A stretch of DNA of 64,000 bases from NCBI RefSeq assembly GCF_014203045.1, contig NZ_JACHIF010000001.1:1-64000 (forward strand), written 5' to 3'. Both the position numbers and the translations under genes were made by a program. The notes below the pieces were generated by a model. That model was not told the origin of the DNA. It saw only the letters and a list, made by a program, of their open reading frames with translations, and searched no databases. Shown piece by piece: positions 18,612 through 28,500 of the stretch. The DNA comes from Prosthecobacter dejongeii. Lineage in GTDB: Bacteria > Verrucomicrobiota > Verrucomicrobiia > Verrucomicrobiales > Verrucomicrobiaceae. Numbering within the stretch: position 1 is the first letter of the stretch; each line of letters begins with the position of its first letter.

Positions 18612-21322
18612 TGATCCTGAGACACCCAGAATGGCTCGCCTTGATGCCCGTGATCTTACTGCTCGGGTGGTGGCTGCCCCGGCTAGGCCTGTGGCAGCCT
18701 TTGAGACTCTTTTTGTTAGGCCTCATCTCCCTCACGCTTGCCCAGCCGCAATGGCGCATGCTTGCGGATGGGGTGGACCTGTGGGTGCTGCTGGACAGTT
18801 CTTCCTCAGCCGAAAAACCCATGGCCAAAGGGCTACCGGAATGGGAAAAGCTGCTGGAGCAAAGCCGTGGCCCCAGTGACCGGCTGCACTACCTGAACTA
18901 TGCGGAAGAGGTGATGCGGCGCGGCGCAGAAGGGGCAGAGCTGTACGACCGCCAACGCCAGGCCACGCGCACGGCCCTGGCCCTCACACAGTCCCTGGCT
19001 CATGTGCAAAAGGAAAGTCAGGGGAGGCCTGCCAGGCTGCTGCTTTTTAGCGATGGTTATTCGACGGAACCGCTGACGGGCATTGCTGAAAAGCTCAAGG
19101 CTCAAGGCATCGAACTGGACTATCATCTGGCCCGTGATCCTGAGCCCACGGACTACCGCATCTCTGCCCTGCGGCTGCCCGCCAAGGCCCAGTTGGGCGA
19201 GCCCTACCTCATCGAAATCGAAGTCCGTGGCACTCGCGATGGGCAGGTGCCGATCAAAATCTTACGCCAGGGCCGCGAGCTCAAATCCACAAATGTGGAA
19301 GTGCGCCTGGGCACAGGTTTGGTGCGGTTTACGGATCGCCTCGGTTACGCTGGGGTAGCCCATTATGAGGCCGCCATTCAGCCCACCGTGGATGCACATC
19401 CGGGCAACAATCGCCATGAGGCCATGATCGAAATTGCCGGAGGTCCGCGCGTGCTACTGCTCACTTCCTACACGGATGATCCTGTGGCGGCCACGCTGAG
19501 TCGCCAGGGTTTCACGGTGGAGTTGGTCACCTCTCTACGCGAGGTCAGAACCGGGCAGCTCGCGGGAGCGAAATGCGTGATCCTCAACAATGTCCCGGCC
19601 TTTGAACTCCCGGCAGATTTCCTCGCCGGACTGGATTTTTATGTGCGCGAACAAGGCGGCAGTCTGCTGATGGCCGGTGGGCAAAAGAGCTTTGCTGCAG
19701 GAGGTTACTTTGAGTCGGCCATTGATCCCCTGCTGCCTGTTTCCATGGAGCTGAAACAGGAGCACCGGAAACTCATGGTGGCCATGGGCATCGTCATGGA
19801 TCGCAGCGGCTCCATGAGCATGACGGTGAAGAATGGTTTCACCAAAATGTCTCTGGCCGATGAAGGGGCCGCCAATGCCATCCGCTTCCTGGGGCCGCAG
19901 GATCTCCTGACGGTCTTCGCGGTGGACAGTGAGGCGCATACCATGGTACCGCTGCAGCCCGTGGGCCCCAATCGAGAAAAAATGGAAAGCGCTGTGCGCC
20001 GCATTGAGAGCACTGGAGGTGGCATCTTCGTGTACACAGGACTGAAGGCGGCCTGGGATCAGCTCAAGAAAGCCGCTGTGGGACAGCGCCACATCATTCT
20101 TTTTTCTGATGCTGCGGATTCGGAAGAACCAGGAGATTACAAGAACCTCATTGATGAAATCGTGGCCAATGGCGGCACCATCAGCGTCATCGCCCTGGGC
20201 ACCCGTGCCGACACCGACGCGGCGTTTTTAGAAGACATCGCCACACGCGGGAAAGGACGCCTCTTTTTCACCGACAAGGCCGAGGAACTGCCCAGCATTT
20301 TCAGTCAAGAAACCGTGGCTGTGGCCCGCAGTGCCTTCATTCGCGATCCGGTCAAAACCTCCGCCACCCCGGGTTGGTTTGAAATCACCAGCCAACCGCT
20401 CGATTGGTTAGGCCAAGCCGATGGCTACAACCTGAGCTACCTGCGCGATTGGGCCAGCCAGGCTCTCATCACGCAGGATGAATACGCGGCCCCACTCGTC
20501 TCCTTTGGCCAGCGTGGCATCGGGCGCACTGCGGCGGTCAGTTTTCCCCTGGGCGGTGAGTTTTCCACGCAGATCCGTGCCTGGCCCAAGTATGGGGACT
20601 TTCTCCAAACGCTGACCCGCTGGCTCATGGGCGAGGCATTGCCACCGGGCATCGGCTTGAAGCATCGTCTGGAAGGCACCATGCTGACGCTGGACCTCCT
20701 GCATGATGAGACCTGGGCACCGCGTCTCATGGCCCAGGCTCCGCGCATCATGCTGGCCCACGGTGCCCGCGCAGATTCCACCCACGAAGTGGCTTGGGAA
20801 AGGCTCTCCCCAGGTCATTACCAAGCCCAGGTGGACTTGCCAGAAGGCGAGATGGTACGCGGCGCGGTGCAGGTAGGCAGCCAAGCGCTGGCCTTCGGTC
20901 CCGCCATCGTCGGCAGCAGCACGGAGTGGGCCTTCGATGAACGGCGCACGGAGGAACTGAAACAAGTCTCTCTGGCCAGTGGTGGGCGGGAGTTACTGGA
21001 GCTGGGCCAAGCCTGGCGCACCCCGCGTACGGAACGTTTTGTGGACCTTCGAAATAGCCTACTGGTCCTCATCTTGCTCCTCATGCTGGTGGAGGCGCTC
21101 ATCACCCGCACGGGCTGGCATCTGCCGGAATGGGCCTTTGCAGGCTGGGCGAAAACCGTGCGAATGCCCCAGCGCAAGCCCAAGGTGAAACCCGCGCCAC
21201 GAGTGGCTAAACCTGTCCCCACCGTGGCCCCCGTTTCACCGCCCCCTAACCCGCCACCCTCCATTCCTGAAGACAAGGAAGGACAACGCCAGAGCCGATT
21301 TGACCGAGCGAAGCGACGCTAG
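18611..21322 (+). CDS. Large membrane protein with von Willebrand A and amidotransferase-like domains
   Basis: About 903 residues. Two membrane helices near the N-terminus (LALMPVILLLGWWLP and LRLFLLGLISLTLA) precede an incomplete VWA-like part (WVLLDSSSSAEK). A glutamine-amidotransferase-like segment follows (FYVREQGGSLLMAGGQKSF), then a full VWA domain with metal site IVMDRSGSMSM (about 394-404) and the downstream ILFSDAADSEEPGDY. A C-terminal membrane helix (SLLVLILLLMLVEALI) leads to a Pro/Lys-rich cytosolic tail. It is translationally coupled to the preceding BatA-like gene and probably forms a complex with it. Exact role unknown. Confidence 0.85.
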   Translation: MILRHPEWLALMPVILLLGWWLPRLGLWQPLRLFLLGLISLTLAQPQWRMLADGVDLWVLLDSSSSAEKPMAKGLPEWEKLLEQSRGPSDRLHYLNYAEEVMRRGAEGAELYDRQRQATRTALALTQSLAHVQKESQGRPARLLLFSDGYSTEPLTGIAEKLKAQGIELDYHLARDPEPTDYRISALRLPAKAQLGEPYLIEIEVRGTRDGQVPIKILRQGRELKSTNVEVRLGTGLVRFTDRLGYAGVAHYEAAIQPTVDAHPGNNRHEAMIEIAGGPRVLLLTSYTDDPVAATLSRQGFTVELVTSLREVRTGQLAGAKCVILNNVPAFELPADFLAGLDFYVREQGGSLLMAGGQKSFAAGGYFESAIDPLLPVSMELKQEHRKLMVAMGIVMDRSGSMSMTVKNGFTKMSLADEGAANAIRFLGPQDLLTVFAVDSEAHTMVPLQPVGPNREKMESAVRRIESTGGGIFVYTGLKAAWDQLKKAAVGQRHIILFSDAADSEEPGDYKNLIDEIVANGGTISVIALGTRADTDAAFLEDIATRGKGRLFFTDKAEELPSIFSQETVAVARSAFIRDPVKTSATPGWFEITSQPLDWLGQADGYNLSYLRDWASQALITQDEYAAPLVSFGQRGIGRTAAVSFPLGGEFSTQIRAWPKYGDFLQTLTRWLMGEALPPGIGLKHRLEGTMLTLDLLHDETWAPRLMAQAPRIMLAHGARADSTHEVAWERLSPGHYQAQVDLPEGEMVRGAVQVGSQALAFGPAIVGSSTEWAFDERRTEELKQVSLASGGRELLELGQAWRTPRTERFVDLRNSLLVLILLLMLVEALITRTGWHLPEWAFAGWAKTVRMPQRKPKVKPAPRVAKPVPTVAPVSPPPNPPPSIPEDKEGQRQSRFDRAKRR

Positions 21323-21775
21323 CCTTGAACGGCCTTTCGGCTTAGAAAGGCATGAGTTGATAGCCGGAGGGAAAGAGTACACTTTGGGGGTGCGGAGGGC
21401 CTTTCTCGCCTCCCTTCAGGAGGCCCCGCTGGCAGGGTGTGTTGTGATTTCGCCGGTCCGGGGGTTCTCGGCGGCTGCGCCACCTGCACCCCCGGCTAAG
21501 GGCTTTCGTCCCTCCGGGACGAGGGGAAAATGGACCTTGTTTTGCGCCCATTTTCGTCTTGGCGGGACGAAGGAGGCAGACCTCCTCTTGCCTCAGTACC
21601 TTTCGTCCTGGAGGGACGCGAGAAAGGTCGTTGTCTGTGAAAAACCCGCGCGACGATGGTGGGTATCTTCAACAGCCTTGCCCTCAAGAGGCTTTTTTGT
21701 CAGGCTGGGAAGGAACTGTCTAAACCTGGCGATTCATCCCGTATGAATTGCCCGGTCTTTTCCGACCTTTTTCCC
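21323..21775. repeat. Intergenic region with three spaced palindromes
   Basis: No gene is seen. Three related palindromes lie 48-49 bases apart: CGTCCCTCCGGGACG (21507-21521), CGTCTTGGCGGGACG (21555-21569) and CGTCCTGGAGGGACG (21604-21618), each preceded by TTT(T). The outer arms CGTCC/GGACG are conserved and the centre varies. A further hairpin GCCTCC/GGAGGC occupies 21408-21424. Function unknown: repeated hairpins of a REP type or binding sites upstream of the reductase operon. Confidence 0.6.
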
Positions 21776-22537
21776 ATGAGTCATAGCATCGATCTTCAAG
21801 GCAAAGTCACCCTCATCACGGGGGCCTCTCAGGGCATCGGAGCCCAGATGGCCCGCACCTTTCATCAAGCCGGAGCCACGGTGATCCTGAATCACCCCGG
21901 GCTGGGCAACACGGCAGCCGATGCACAAAAGATCGCCGACGAACTCAATGCCCTGCGCGCGGGCAGTGCCGCTACGGTGGGAGCGAATGTGGCGGATCCA
22001 CAGGCCGTGCAGGCGATGATGGAGCACATCAAGGAAACCCAAGATAGGCTGGATTTTCTCATCAACAATGCCGCCATTATCCGAGACCGTACCATTGCTA
22101 AAATGAGCCTGGAGGAATGGGAGGCCGTGATGGATGTGAACCTCTCAGGCGTGTTTCACTGCTGCAAATACGCGCTGGAAATCATGCGTGACCATGGGGC
22201 CATCGTCAGTCTGGGTAGCATCGCCGCCATTCAAGGGTTCTACGGACAGGCGAACTATGCAGCGGCTAAGGCAGGTGTGCAGGCGATGATGCGAGTGCTC
22301 AGCCGTGAAGCTGCCCGCCGCAACATCCGCGCGAATGCCATCGCCCCCGGCGTGGTGGATACGGCCATGGCGGCCACCATCCCTGAGAATGTGCGCACCG
22401 AGATGTTGAAGAACGTTCCGTTAGGCCGCTTTGGCACGCCCACGGAGATCGCCCAAGTGGCCCTCTTCCTGTGCTCGCCTCTGGCCTCCTACGTCACCGG
22501 TCAAACGCTGGAAGTGAACGGAGGCTGGCGCGGATGA
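21776..22537 (+). CDS. SDR-family 3-oxoacyl / acetoacetyl-CoA reductase
   Basis: Short-chain dehydrogenase of 253 residues. NAD(P) motif TGASQGIG (about 15-22), NNAAIIRD, catalytic Ser in VSLGSIAAIQ and the YxxxK pair in NYAAAKAG; the C-terminus VTGQTLEVNGGW is typical of FabG/PhaB enzymes. It is first of three overlapping genes with a CoA-transferase and a thiolase, which points to interconversion of 3-hydroxyacyl and 3-oxoacyl-CoA, for instance acetoacetyl-CoA. FabG and PhaB cannot be told apart here; context favours PhaB-like or hydroxybutyrate metabolism. ATG 21776 is chosen; its stop overlaps the next ATG by 4 bases. Confidence 0.9.
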   Translation: MSHSIDLQGKVTLITGASQGIGAQMARTFHQAGATVILNHPGLGNTAADAQKIADELNALRAGSAATVGANVADPQAVQAMMEHIKETQDRLDFLINNAAIIRDRTIAKMSLEEWEAVMDVNLSGVFHCCKYALEIMRDHGAIVSLGSIAAIQGFYGQANYAAAKAGVQAMMRVLSREAARRNIRANAIAPGVVDTAMAATIPENVRTEMLKNVPLGRFGTPTEIAQVALFLCSPLASYVTGQTLEVNGGWRG

Positions 22538-24066
22538 GGGCAGCGGCAAGTTTCGTCAGTGCGGAGGAAGCCGTGGCTGCCATTCCCCATGGAGCTTGCG
22601 TTGCCGTGGGTGGTTTTGTCGGGGCTGGACATCCCGAGATGCTAACGGCGGCGCTGGAGCGGCGGTTTTTACAAACCGGCACGCCCTCGGACCTAACCTT
22701 GTACTACTGCGCTGGCCAAGGAGACCGTGGAGAGCGCGGGCTCAATCATCTCGCTCATCGGGGTTTGATTCAACGTGTCATCGGAGGCCACTGGAATCTC
22801 GCGCCCAAGCTTGGAGCGCTCGCATTGGCCAATGAAATCGAAGCCTACAATTTCCCTCAGGGCGTGCTGAGTGTGCTGCTGCGTGAGATCGCGGCCAAAC
22901 GCCCTGGCCTCTTCACTCAGGTGGGGCTGAATACGTTCATTGACCCCGCTCAAAGTGGCGGCCGCATGAATGCCAGAACCACGGAGCCGCTGGTGGAGCG
23001 CGTGGAACTGGATGGCCAGATCTGGCTGCGCTACAAACCTGTGCCGGTCAGTGTGGGCCTCATCCGTGCCACCACGGCCGACAGACGTGGCAATCTAAGC
23101 ATGGAACGCGAAGGCCTGGTAGGAGAGGTCCTGCCCATCGCCCAAGCGGCAAAAAATCATGGAGGCATCGTCATCGCCCAAGTCGAGCGAGTGGTGGACT
23201 ACCTGCCCGATCCTAAGTCCGTGCGTGTTCCCGGCATCTTGGTGGACTACATCGTCACCAGTGAAGGTGTGCAGCATGATCAAACCTTTGGGGAGGTCTT
23301 CAAGGCTGACTTTGTCAATAGTTGCCAAGGCCACTTTGACCTGCCTGCGATGGCTTTTTCAGAGCGCAAGATCATCGGCTGGCGCACCCTGCAAGAGATC
23401 CAGCAGGGAGACATTGTGAACCTAGGCATCGGCCTACCCGAAAGTGTGGCCATGGTGGCCGCCGAGACGGGGCGGCTGCAAGAGTTCACCCTCACGGTGG
23501 AAAGTGGGCCGACAGGTGGTGTGCCCGCTTCCGGCCTCAGCTTTGGCTGCAGCCACTTTCCCGAAGCCATCATTGACCAGCCCTCCCAGTTTGATTTCTA
23601 CGATGGTGGCGGTCTCGACATCGCCGTGCTGGGCGCGGTGGAAGTGGATGCGGAGGGCAGTGTGAATGTGGCCAGTTTTGCGGGCCGGTTTGCAGGCGTG
23701 GGCGGTTTTGTGAACATCGTCCAGAGTGCACGCCGGCTGGTATTTTGCCTGACGCTGCGGGCCGGAAATCTAGAGGTGCACGTGGATGCAGGCAGGCTGG
23801 TCATTGCCCAAGAAGGCCGCCATGCCAAATTCGTCCGCCACATCCAGCACGTGTGTTTCCACGGCCCCACCGCCCTGGCGCGCGGCCAGGAGGTCCTGTA
23901 TGTGACAGAGCGCGCGGTGTTCAAACTCACGCGTCAGGGGTTGCAGCTCATCGAGCTGGCGCCCGGCATTGACCTCTCCACACAGGTGCTGGCGCAGATG
24001 GATTTCGCGCCTGTTTTTGAAACGATTTCACCCATGCCTGCGGGCAGCTTTTCTACCCACCCATGA
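22534..24066 (+). CDS. Fused acyl-CoA:acetate / 3-ketoacid CoA-transferase
   Basis: CoA-transferase of 510 residues with alpha and beta subunits fused, as in propionate CoA-transferases. The N-terminal half contains the glycine-rich GACVAVGGFVGAGHP; the second half contains DIVNLGIGLPESVA and the catalytic-glutamate segment TVESGPTGGVPASG. It would move CoA between an acyl-CoA and a short carboxylate such as acetate or acetoacetate. ATGA overlaps at both ends (with the reductase at 22534 and the thiolase at 24063) make coupled translation likely. Substrate preference cannot be read from sequence. Confidence 0.92.
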   Translation: MRAAASFVSAEEAVAAIPHGACVAVGGFVGAGHPEMLTAALERRFLQTGTPSDLTLYYCAGQGDRGERGLNHLAHRGLIQRVIGGHWNLAPKLGALALANEIEAYNFPQGVLSVLLREIAAKRPGLFTQVGLNTFIDPAQSGGRMNARTTEPLVERVELDGQIWLRYKPVPVSVGLIRATTADRRGNLSMEREGLVGEVLPIAQAAKNHGGIVIAQVERVVDYLPDPKSVRVPGILVDYIVTSEGVQHDQTFGEVFKADFVNSCQGHFDLPAMAFSERKIIGWRTLQEIQQGDIVNLGIGLPESVAMVAAETGRLQEFTLTVESGPTGGVPASGLSFGCSHFPEAIIDQPSQFDFYDGGGLDIAVLGAVEVDAEGSVNVASFAGRFAGVGGFVNIVQSARRLVFCLTLRAGNLEVHVDAGRLVIAQEGRHAKFVRHIQHVCFHGPTALARGQEVLYVTERAVFKLTRQGLQLIELAPGIDLSTQVLAQMDFAPVFETISPMPAGSFSTHP

Positions 24067-25229
24067 TTTACACATCCCCCGTTTACATCACCGACGCACG
24101 GCGCACTCCCATCGGTCGTTTGGGTGGCGGGCTGCGCAGTCTTTCGGCGACCGATCTGGCCCTACCTGTGGCCCAGGCCATGGTTCCCGAGGCACTGAAA
24201 CCAGCCATCCAGCAAGTCATCCTAGGGCAGGTCCTGCCAGCGGGCTCGGGCATGAATGTGGCACGGCAGCTGGGGCTGAAACTGGGCCTCCCCCAGAGCA
24301 CCCCTGCTTATGGCGTGAATATGGTCTGTGGATCCGGCATGAAAGCTGTGGCGCTAGGCGCAGATGCCATCGCCTCAGGGGAAGCATCCCTCGTCTTAGC
24401 AGGAGGTGTGGAATCCATGAGCCGAGCGCCCCACTATGCCACGGATCTGCGGCAGGGCTGTAAGCTGGGAAACAGCACGCTGGCAGACGCCATCCTCACC
24501 GATGGCCTAACCGATCCTGTGTTAAACATCGGCATGGGTGAAACGGCCGAACGCATCGTGGATGCCTGTGTGATTTCGCGCGAAGATCAGGACGCCTTTG
24601 CTCTGCGCAGCCAACAACTGGCTGCGGCCAATCGCGACGCTTTTCAACGTGAGATCGTCCCGCTCACGACTCGCGAAGGCACGGTGCAGCATGACGAACA
24701 TCCCCGAGCCGATACCACCCTGGAAAAGTTAGCGTCACTGAAACCCGCGTTCCGCAAGGATGGCAGCGTCACTGCCGGCAATTCGTCGGGAGTGAATGAT
24801 GGTGCGGCTTTGCTGCTGCTGGCCTCGAGTGAAGCGATCCGACAACATGGACTCACCGCACGCGCACGCATCGTGGCCTGCACCGCCGTGGGCTGTGACC
24901 CTGCGACCATGGGACTGGGGCCTGTCCATGCGATCCGCCGCCTGTGTGAAGAGACCGGCTGGGACCTGGCGGAAGTGGATGCCTTCGAGATCAATGAAGC
25001 TTTTGCTGCGCAGGCCCTCGCCTGTGCGCGCCAGCTTCACCTGGATCCCGCTAAGCTGAATCGCCGGGGTGGGGCCATCGCCCTCGGTCATCCCGTCGGT
25101 TGCAGCGGTGCACGCGTGCTCGTCACGCTTCTGCATCTCATGGAAGACCTGCAACTCCCCCGTGGCATCGCCTCCCTGTGCATAGGTGGAGGTATGGGGA
25201 TCGCCATGGCGATTGAGTGGGAGGGATGA
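24063..25229 (+). CDS. Acetyl-CoA acetyltransferase (thiolase II type)
   Basis: Degradative or biosynthetic thiolase of 388 residues. The nucleophile Cys89 is in NMVCGSGMKAV, with the downstream EINEAFAAQAL, GGAIALGHPVGCSGAR and LCIGGGMGIA blocks that hold the catalytic His and second Cys. With the upstream CoA-transferase and reductase it gives a small pathway linking acetoacetate or 3-hydroxybutyrate and acetyl-CoA, in either direction. It is the last gene of the operon; the following 327 bases are full of repeats. Confidence 0.95.
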   Translation: MIYTSPVYITDARRTPIGRLGGGLRSLSATDLALPVAQAMVPEALKPAIQQVILGQVLPAGSGMNVARQLGLKLGLPQSTPAYGVNMVCGSGMKAVALGADAIASGEASLVLAGGVESMSRAPHYATDLRQGCKLGNSTLADAILTDGLTDPVLNIGMGETAERIVDACVISREDQDAFALRSQQLAAANRDAFQREIVPLTTREGTVQHDEHPRADTTLEKLASLKPAFRKDGSVTAGNSSGVNDGAALLLLASSEAIRQHGLTARARIVACTAVGCDPATMGLGPVHAIRRLCEETGWDLAEVDAFEINEAFAAQALACARQLHLDPAKLNRRGGAIALGHPVGCSGARVLVTLLHLMEDLQLPRGIASLCIGGGMGIAMAIEWEG

Positions 25230-25309
25230 GCGGCGGCTTGTTTTTCCGATGGTGTGGGGAAGAACCCTGGCAGCAGGGCTTCGCGGACGAAGGCCTAACG
25301 TACAGTAGT

Positions 25310-25328
25310 CATCACTCTCCGAGTGATG
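25310..25328. repeat. CATCACTC hairpin element, copy 1
   Basis: CATCACTC (25310-25317), loop TCC, GAGTGATG (25321-25328). Preceded by GTACAGTA (25300-25307), which is also found beside the other copies. Confidence 0.75.
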
Positions 25329-25439
25329 CGTTCGCCCCCAGCGGATCGTCCGCTCCATCCTGTAGCTGCCTGCGCCAGCAGGTGGGGCTTGGGGAGCGAA
25401 CGGAGGCCTCGGGGTGCCCGCACTCGCTAGGAAAGTGAG

Positions 25440-25461
25440 GCGAGTTAAAAACTCGCGCTCC
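25440..25461 (-). repeat. GGAGC-hairpin element
   Basis: On the minus strand GGAGC (25461-25457) is followed directly by a 7-bp stem, GCGAGTT and AACTCGC, with loop TTT. It has the same layout as the element beside the RAYT transposase at 53992 but different arm sequences. Confidence 0.7.
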
Positions 25462-25556
25462 GTTCTGTGGCCTTCGATGCGGGAGGAGTGGAGGGGCAAG
25501 CTGTGGGCTGTTCGTAAATCCGTCGGGTGGCCTTCGATGCGGGAGGAGTGGAACGA

Positions 25557-28500
25557 CTAGTGGTTAAATAAGAACGCGGGGGAATTGATGAGGGCCCAGG
25601 CGAGGTCCTGTGCGGCGGTGAGTCGTTTGTTGCCCAGTTGTTTAGAGCTGAGGTCCGCATCACGGCGGAGCTGCACCAGTTTAGGATCTAGCGTGATGGG
25701 ACTCTGGCTGCTCTGGTATTTGGCCTCCAGGGCAACCAGTTGCGTATCCACTGGCAAGGGGCGCTTGGCGGCAGCCAGGGACTTTTTCGTGGTCTGATAG
25801 TCGCGTGCTTGATCCAGGAAGTGAGCCACCAGCGCGGCTTTTTGCTCAGTGGTGCGTTTAGCCGCAGGGGTTTTGATGCCGTCTGCCACGGCCTTCGCCA
25901 CGCCGAAACGGACCACGGGGCTGGAGGTCACCCACAGGCGGAAACGCCCCAGATTGTAGCGACCATTTTGGAAGGGCTGGCTCATCTGGATGATGAACTG
26001 CGAACCGCCTTTGAAGGCCACAGGATTGGCAAACTCAAAGGTCGCTTCATGGCGGAAGCCACCTTCAGGAGACACGGCCCAGCCCCGATCCCGATTGCCC
26101 TTTTTCAACGCTTCCGTAACTGCGAAGTTTGCCTGCTCAAAGTCTGCTTTGGGATTGCGTAGTTCTTGCGGAACACCGCCTTTGACACGCTGACCACCCG
26201 CCGGATTCAGTGCGGTGGCACTGACATTAAACTCGCTGAGCACAAAGTTACCATCTGGGGCGATGCCAGGCCCATTGTTAGGCAGGCGATCATCTGGCAG
26301 CGCTTCCAGCTTGATGGCCGTGACATTTTCCAGCGAGGTCTTGCCACTGAGTTGATAATTGCCAGCGGCTAAACGCCCTTCTGAAAAGGCGGTGGCGAAG
26401 ACAGAGCCATCAGGCTGGACCTCCAGCTTCTCCACGCCGGCGGCACGGGTGACGGCGAGCTCCAGCGGCACCCATTCCGTCGAGAGATCGGCATACTGCT
26501 CCCAGCGTGGCTGCTGCATCGGCGCGGTATCAGCCGCTTTTTTCACGGCCTCTTCGGCTTTCTTGATCGCAGCCAGACGGGCTTCTGCCTTTTTCTTCAC
26601 TTCGGGGGCCATTTTGACTTGGTAGTCTTCCAGTTCCTTCTTAGCAGCGGCAATCAGAGCCAGGCGCTCGGCTTCAGCCTTGGCGATCACAGGCTTTTGC
26701 TCGGCCTCTTTCGCCTGCCATTCAGCAGCGAGTTGTTTATGCTCCACATCCATGCCCGCCATGCTGGCCAGGGCTGCATTGATCTCCTTGCCTGTCGGTT
26801 TGCGATTGAGAATGCGCAGGAAGATTTCTTCCACCAGCTTGGCGTCGTCCTTCACTTCATTCGTGAGCTTGGCGATGGCGTTGTTCGGATCGCTGATGGC
26901 ATCTCCCACCGTCGGGCCCGACATCAGGGCCATGACGGGGCCGAGATTCACCTCGTTGCTGCGCTCGCACTCGCACACGCTCTCACGCGCAGGTTTACCA
27001 AAGTTGGTTAGGAAGCCATCGGGCAACTGAGTTTGACCGTCAATGAGCTGGGCCGCCCGTGTGCCTTTGGGCACGCCGGGGATATTCGGCATAGAACCGG
27101 TCACGGCAAAGACGGAGTCAAACAGCACCTCTGCAGGCAGGCGGCGGGCCTTGGCATGGCTGTAGTTCACCTTGTCGTCCTCGTTCCATTTGTTGGTGGA
27201 GAGGCTGAGTTGATAGGTGCGGCTCTGGGTGATGATCTTCATCAGGTGACGCACATTGAAGCCACTCTGCACAAACTCATTCGTCAGGTATTGGAGGAGC
27301 TCAGGATTGCTAGGCGGGTTGCCTGCACGGATGTCGTCCAGGGGCTCGATGACGCCCGTGCCGGTGAGATAGCCCCAAATGCGATTGGTGTAGCTCATGG
27401 CGAAGTAGTCGTTTTCCGGGCTGGTCATCCAGGTCGCAAACTGCTCGCGGCGGCTGGTGGCGGTCTTGCTAACCAATTCCATGTCAAAAGGCACCTGCGG
27501 GGCCACGGGGGCATTTGTGCGGAGGTGATTCATCTCGCCCATGGTTTTGTCACCGACGATTTCATACAGAGGCTTGGCCCCTTCCACAGCGGTACCACCA
27601 ATGGTCTTGCCAGCGCTTGCGGGATCGGTCTTCAGATCCACTTGGGCAAAGAAAGCGGCGGTCTGGTAGTATTGGTCCCAGGTCCATTTTTCAAAAGGAT
27701 GGTCGTGGCACTTGTTGCAATTGAATCGAGTGGCCAGGAAAAGGTGCGTGGTGTTTTCCACCAGTTCTTCCGGGGTGCGCACTGTCTTGTAATAGGCAGC
27801 AGCGGGGTTGTCCTTGGTAGAACCCGTGGCCGTGATGATGCGGTAGGCCATCCGGTCGTAGGGGGTGTTATCCGCGACCTGTTGCTTGATCCAATCCCGC
27901 AAAATCTTGACACCTTCGTTGCCGAGGAATTTGCTGTTCACTTGCAACATGTCCGCCCATTTGTTCGACCAATGATCCACAAAGTCTGGATTGCCGATGA
28001 GCTTATCAATGACCTCATTGCGCTTCGTCCGGCTGTCTCGTGCATCTGCTACAAAGGCGCGCACTTCTTCCACCTTTGGAGGCAGGCCGGTGAGGTCAAT
28101 GTGAATGCGGCGTAGGAAGTCTTCATCGCTGCACAGTCCGCTGGGTTCGATCTTCATGCGCTCCCACTTGCGGGTCACGAGTTCATCAATCTTGGTCCAC
28201 TTCTCAGGCTCCTTCCAGGCGAAGCCGGTGCGGTCTCCCATGACGGTGACGGTGGTGGCAGCATAGGCCCCTTCAAAGCGGGCGAGGATGGCGGCCTCGC
28301 CACGGCGCAGACTGGTCACCAGGCCGGTTTTGTCTGCCTCCAGCACTTCCATGTTGCCGCTGTCCACAAAGGCTTCCGCGGTGACATCTTTGACATAACC
28401 ATCCGCATAACGGGCGATGACGCGGATCTGCTGGCGGCTGCCGATGCGCTCCAGCACAGGGTTTTTGGGGAACACCTCGATGCTGGTCACCCGTGGGGTC

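Larger units (their letters stand above)
25230..25556. repeat. Repeat-rich gap between convergent genes
   Basis: No gene is seen. It holds, in order: a hairpin of the CATCACTC family (25310-25328); GCGGA/TCCGC (25341-25353); TGCGCCAGCAGGTGG (25371-25385) and GCGAACGGAGGC (25396-25407), both of which recur at 60782-60833; a GGAGC-type hairpin (25440-25461, minus sense); and a 26-base direct repeat (25467-25492 and 25527-25552, period 60, core CCTTCGATGCGGGAGGAGTG). It behaves as a landing zone for small repeat elements at the shared 3' end of the thiolase and the giant cytochrome gene. Confidence 0.75.

Noticed and set aside
21507..21618. Three spaced palindromes as a CRISPR array
   Set aside because: The repeats are only 15 bases, imperfect, only three in number, and no cas gene is nearby.
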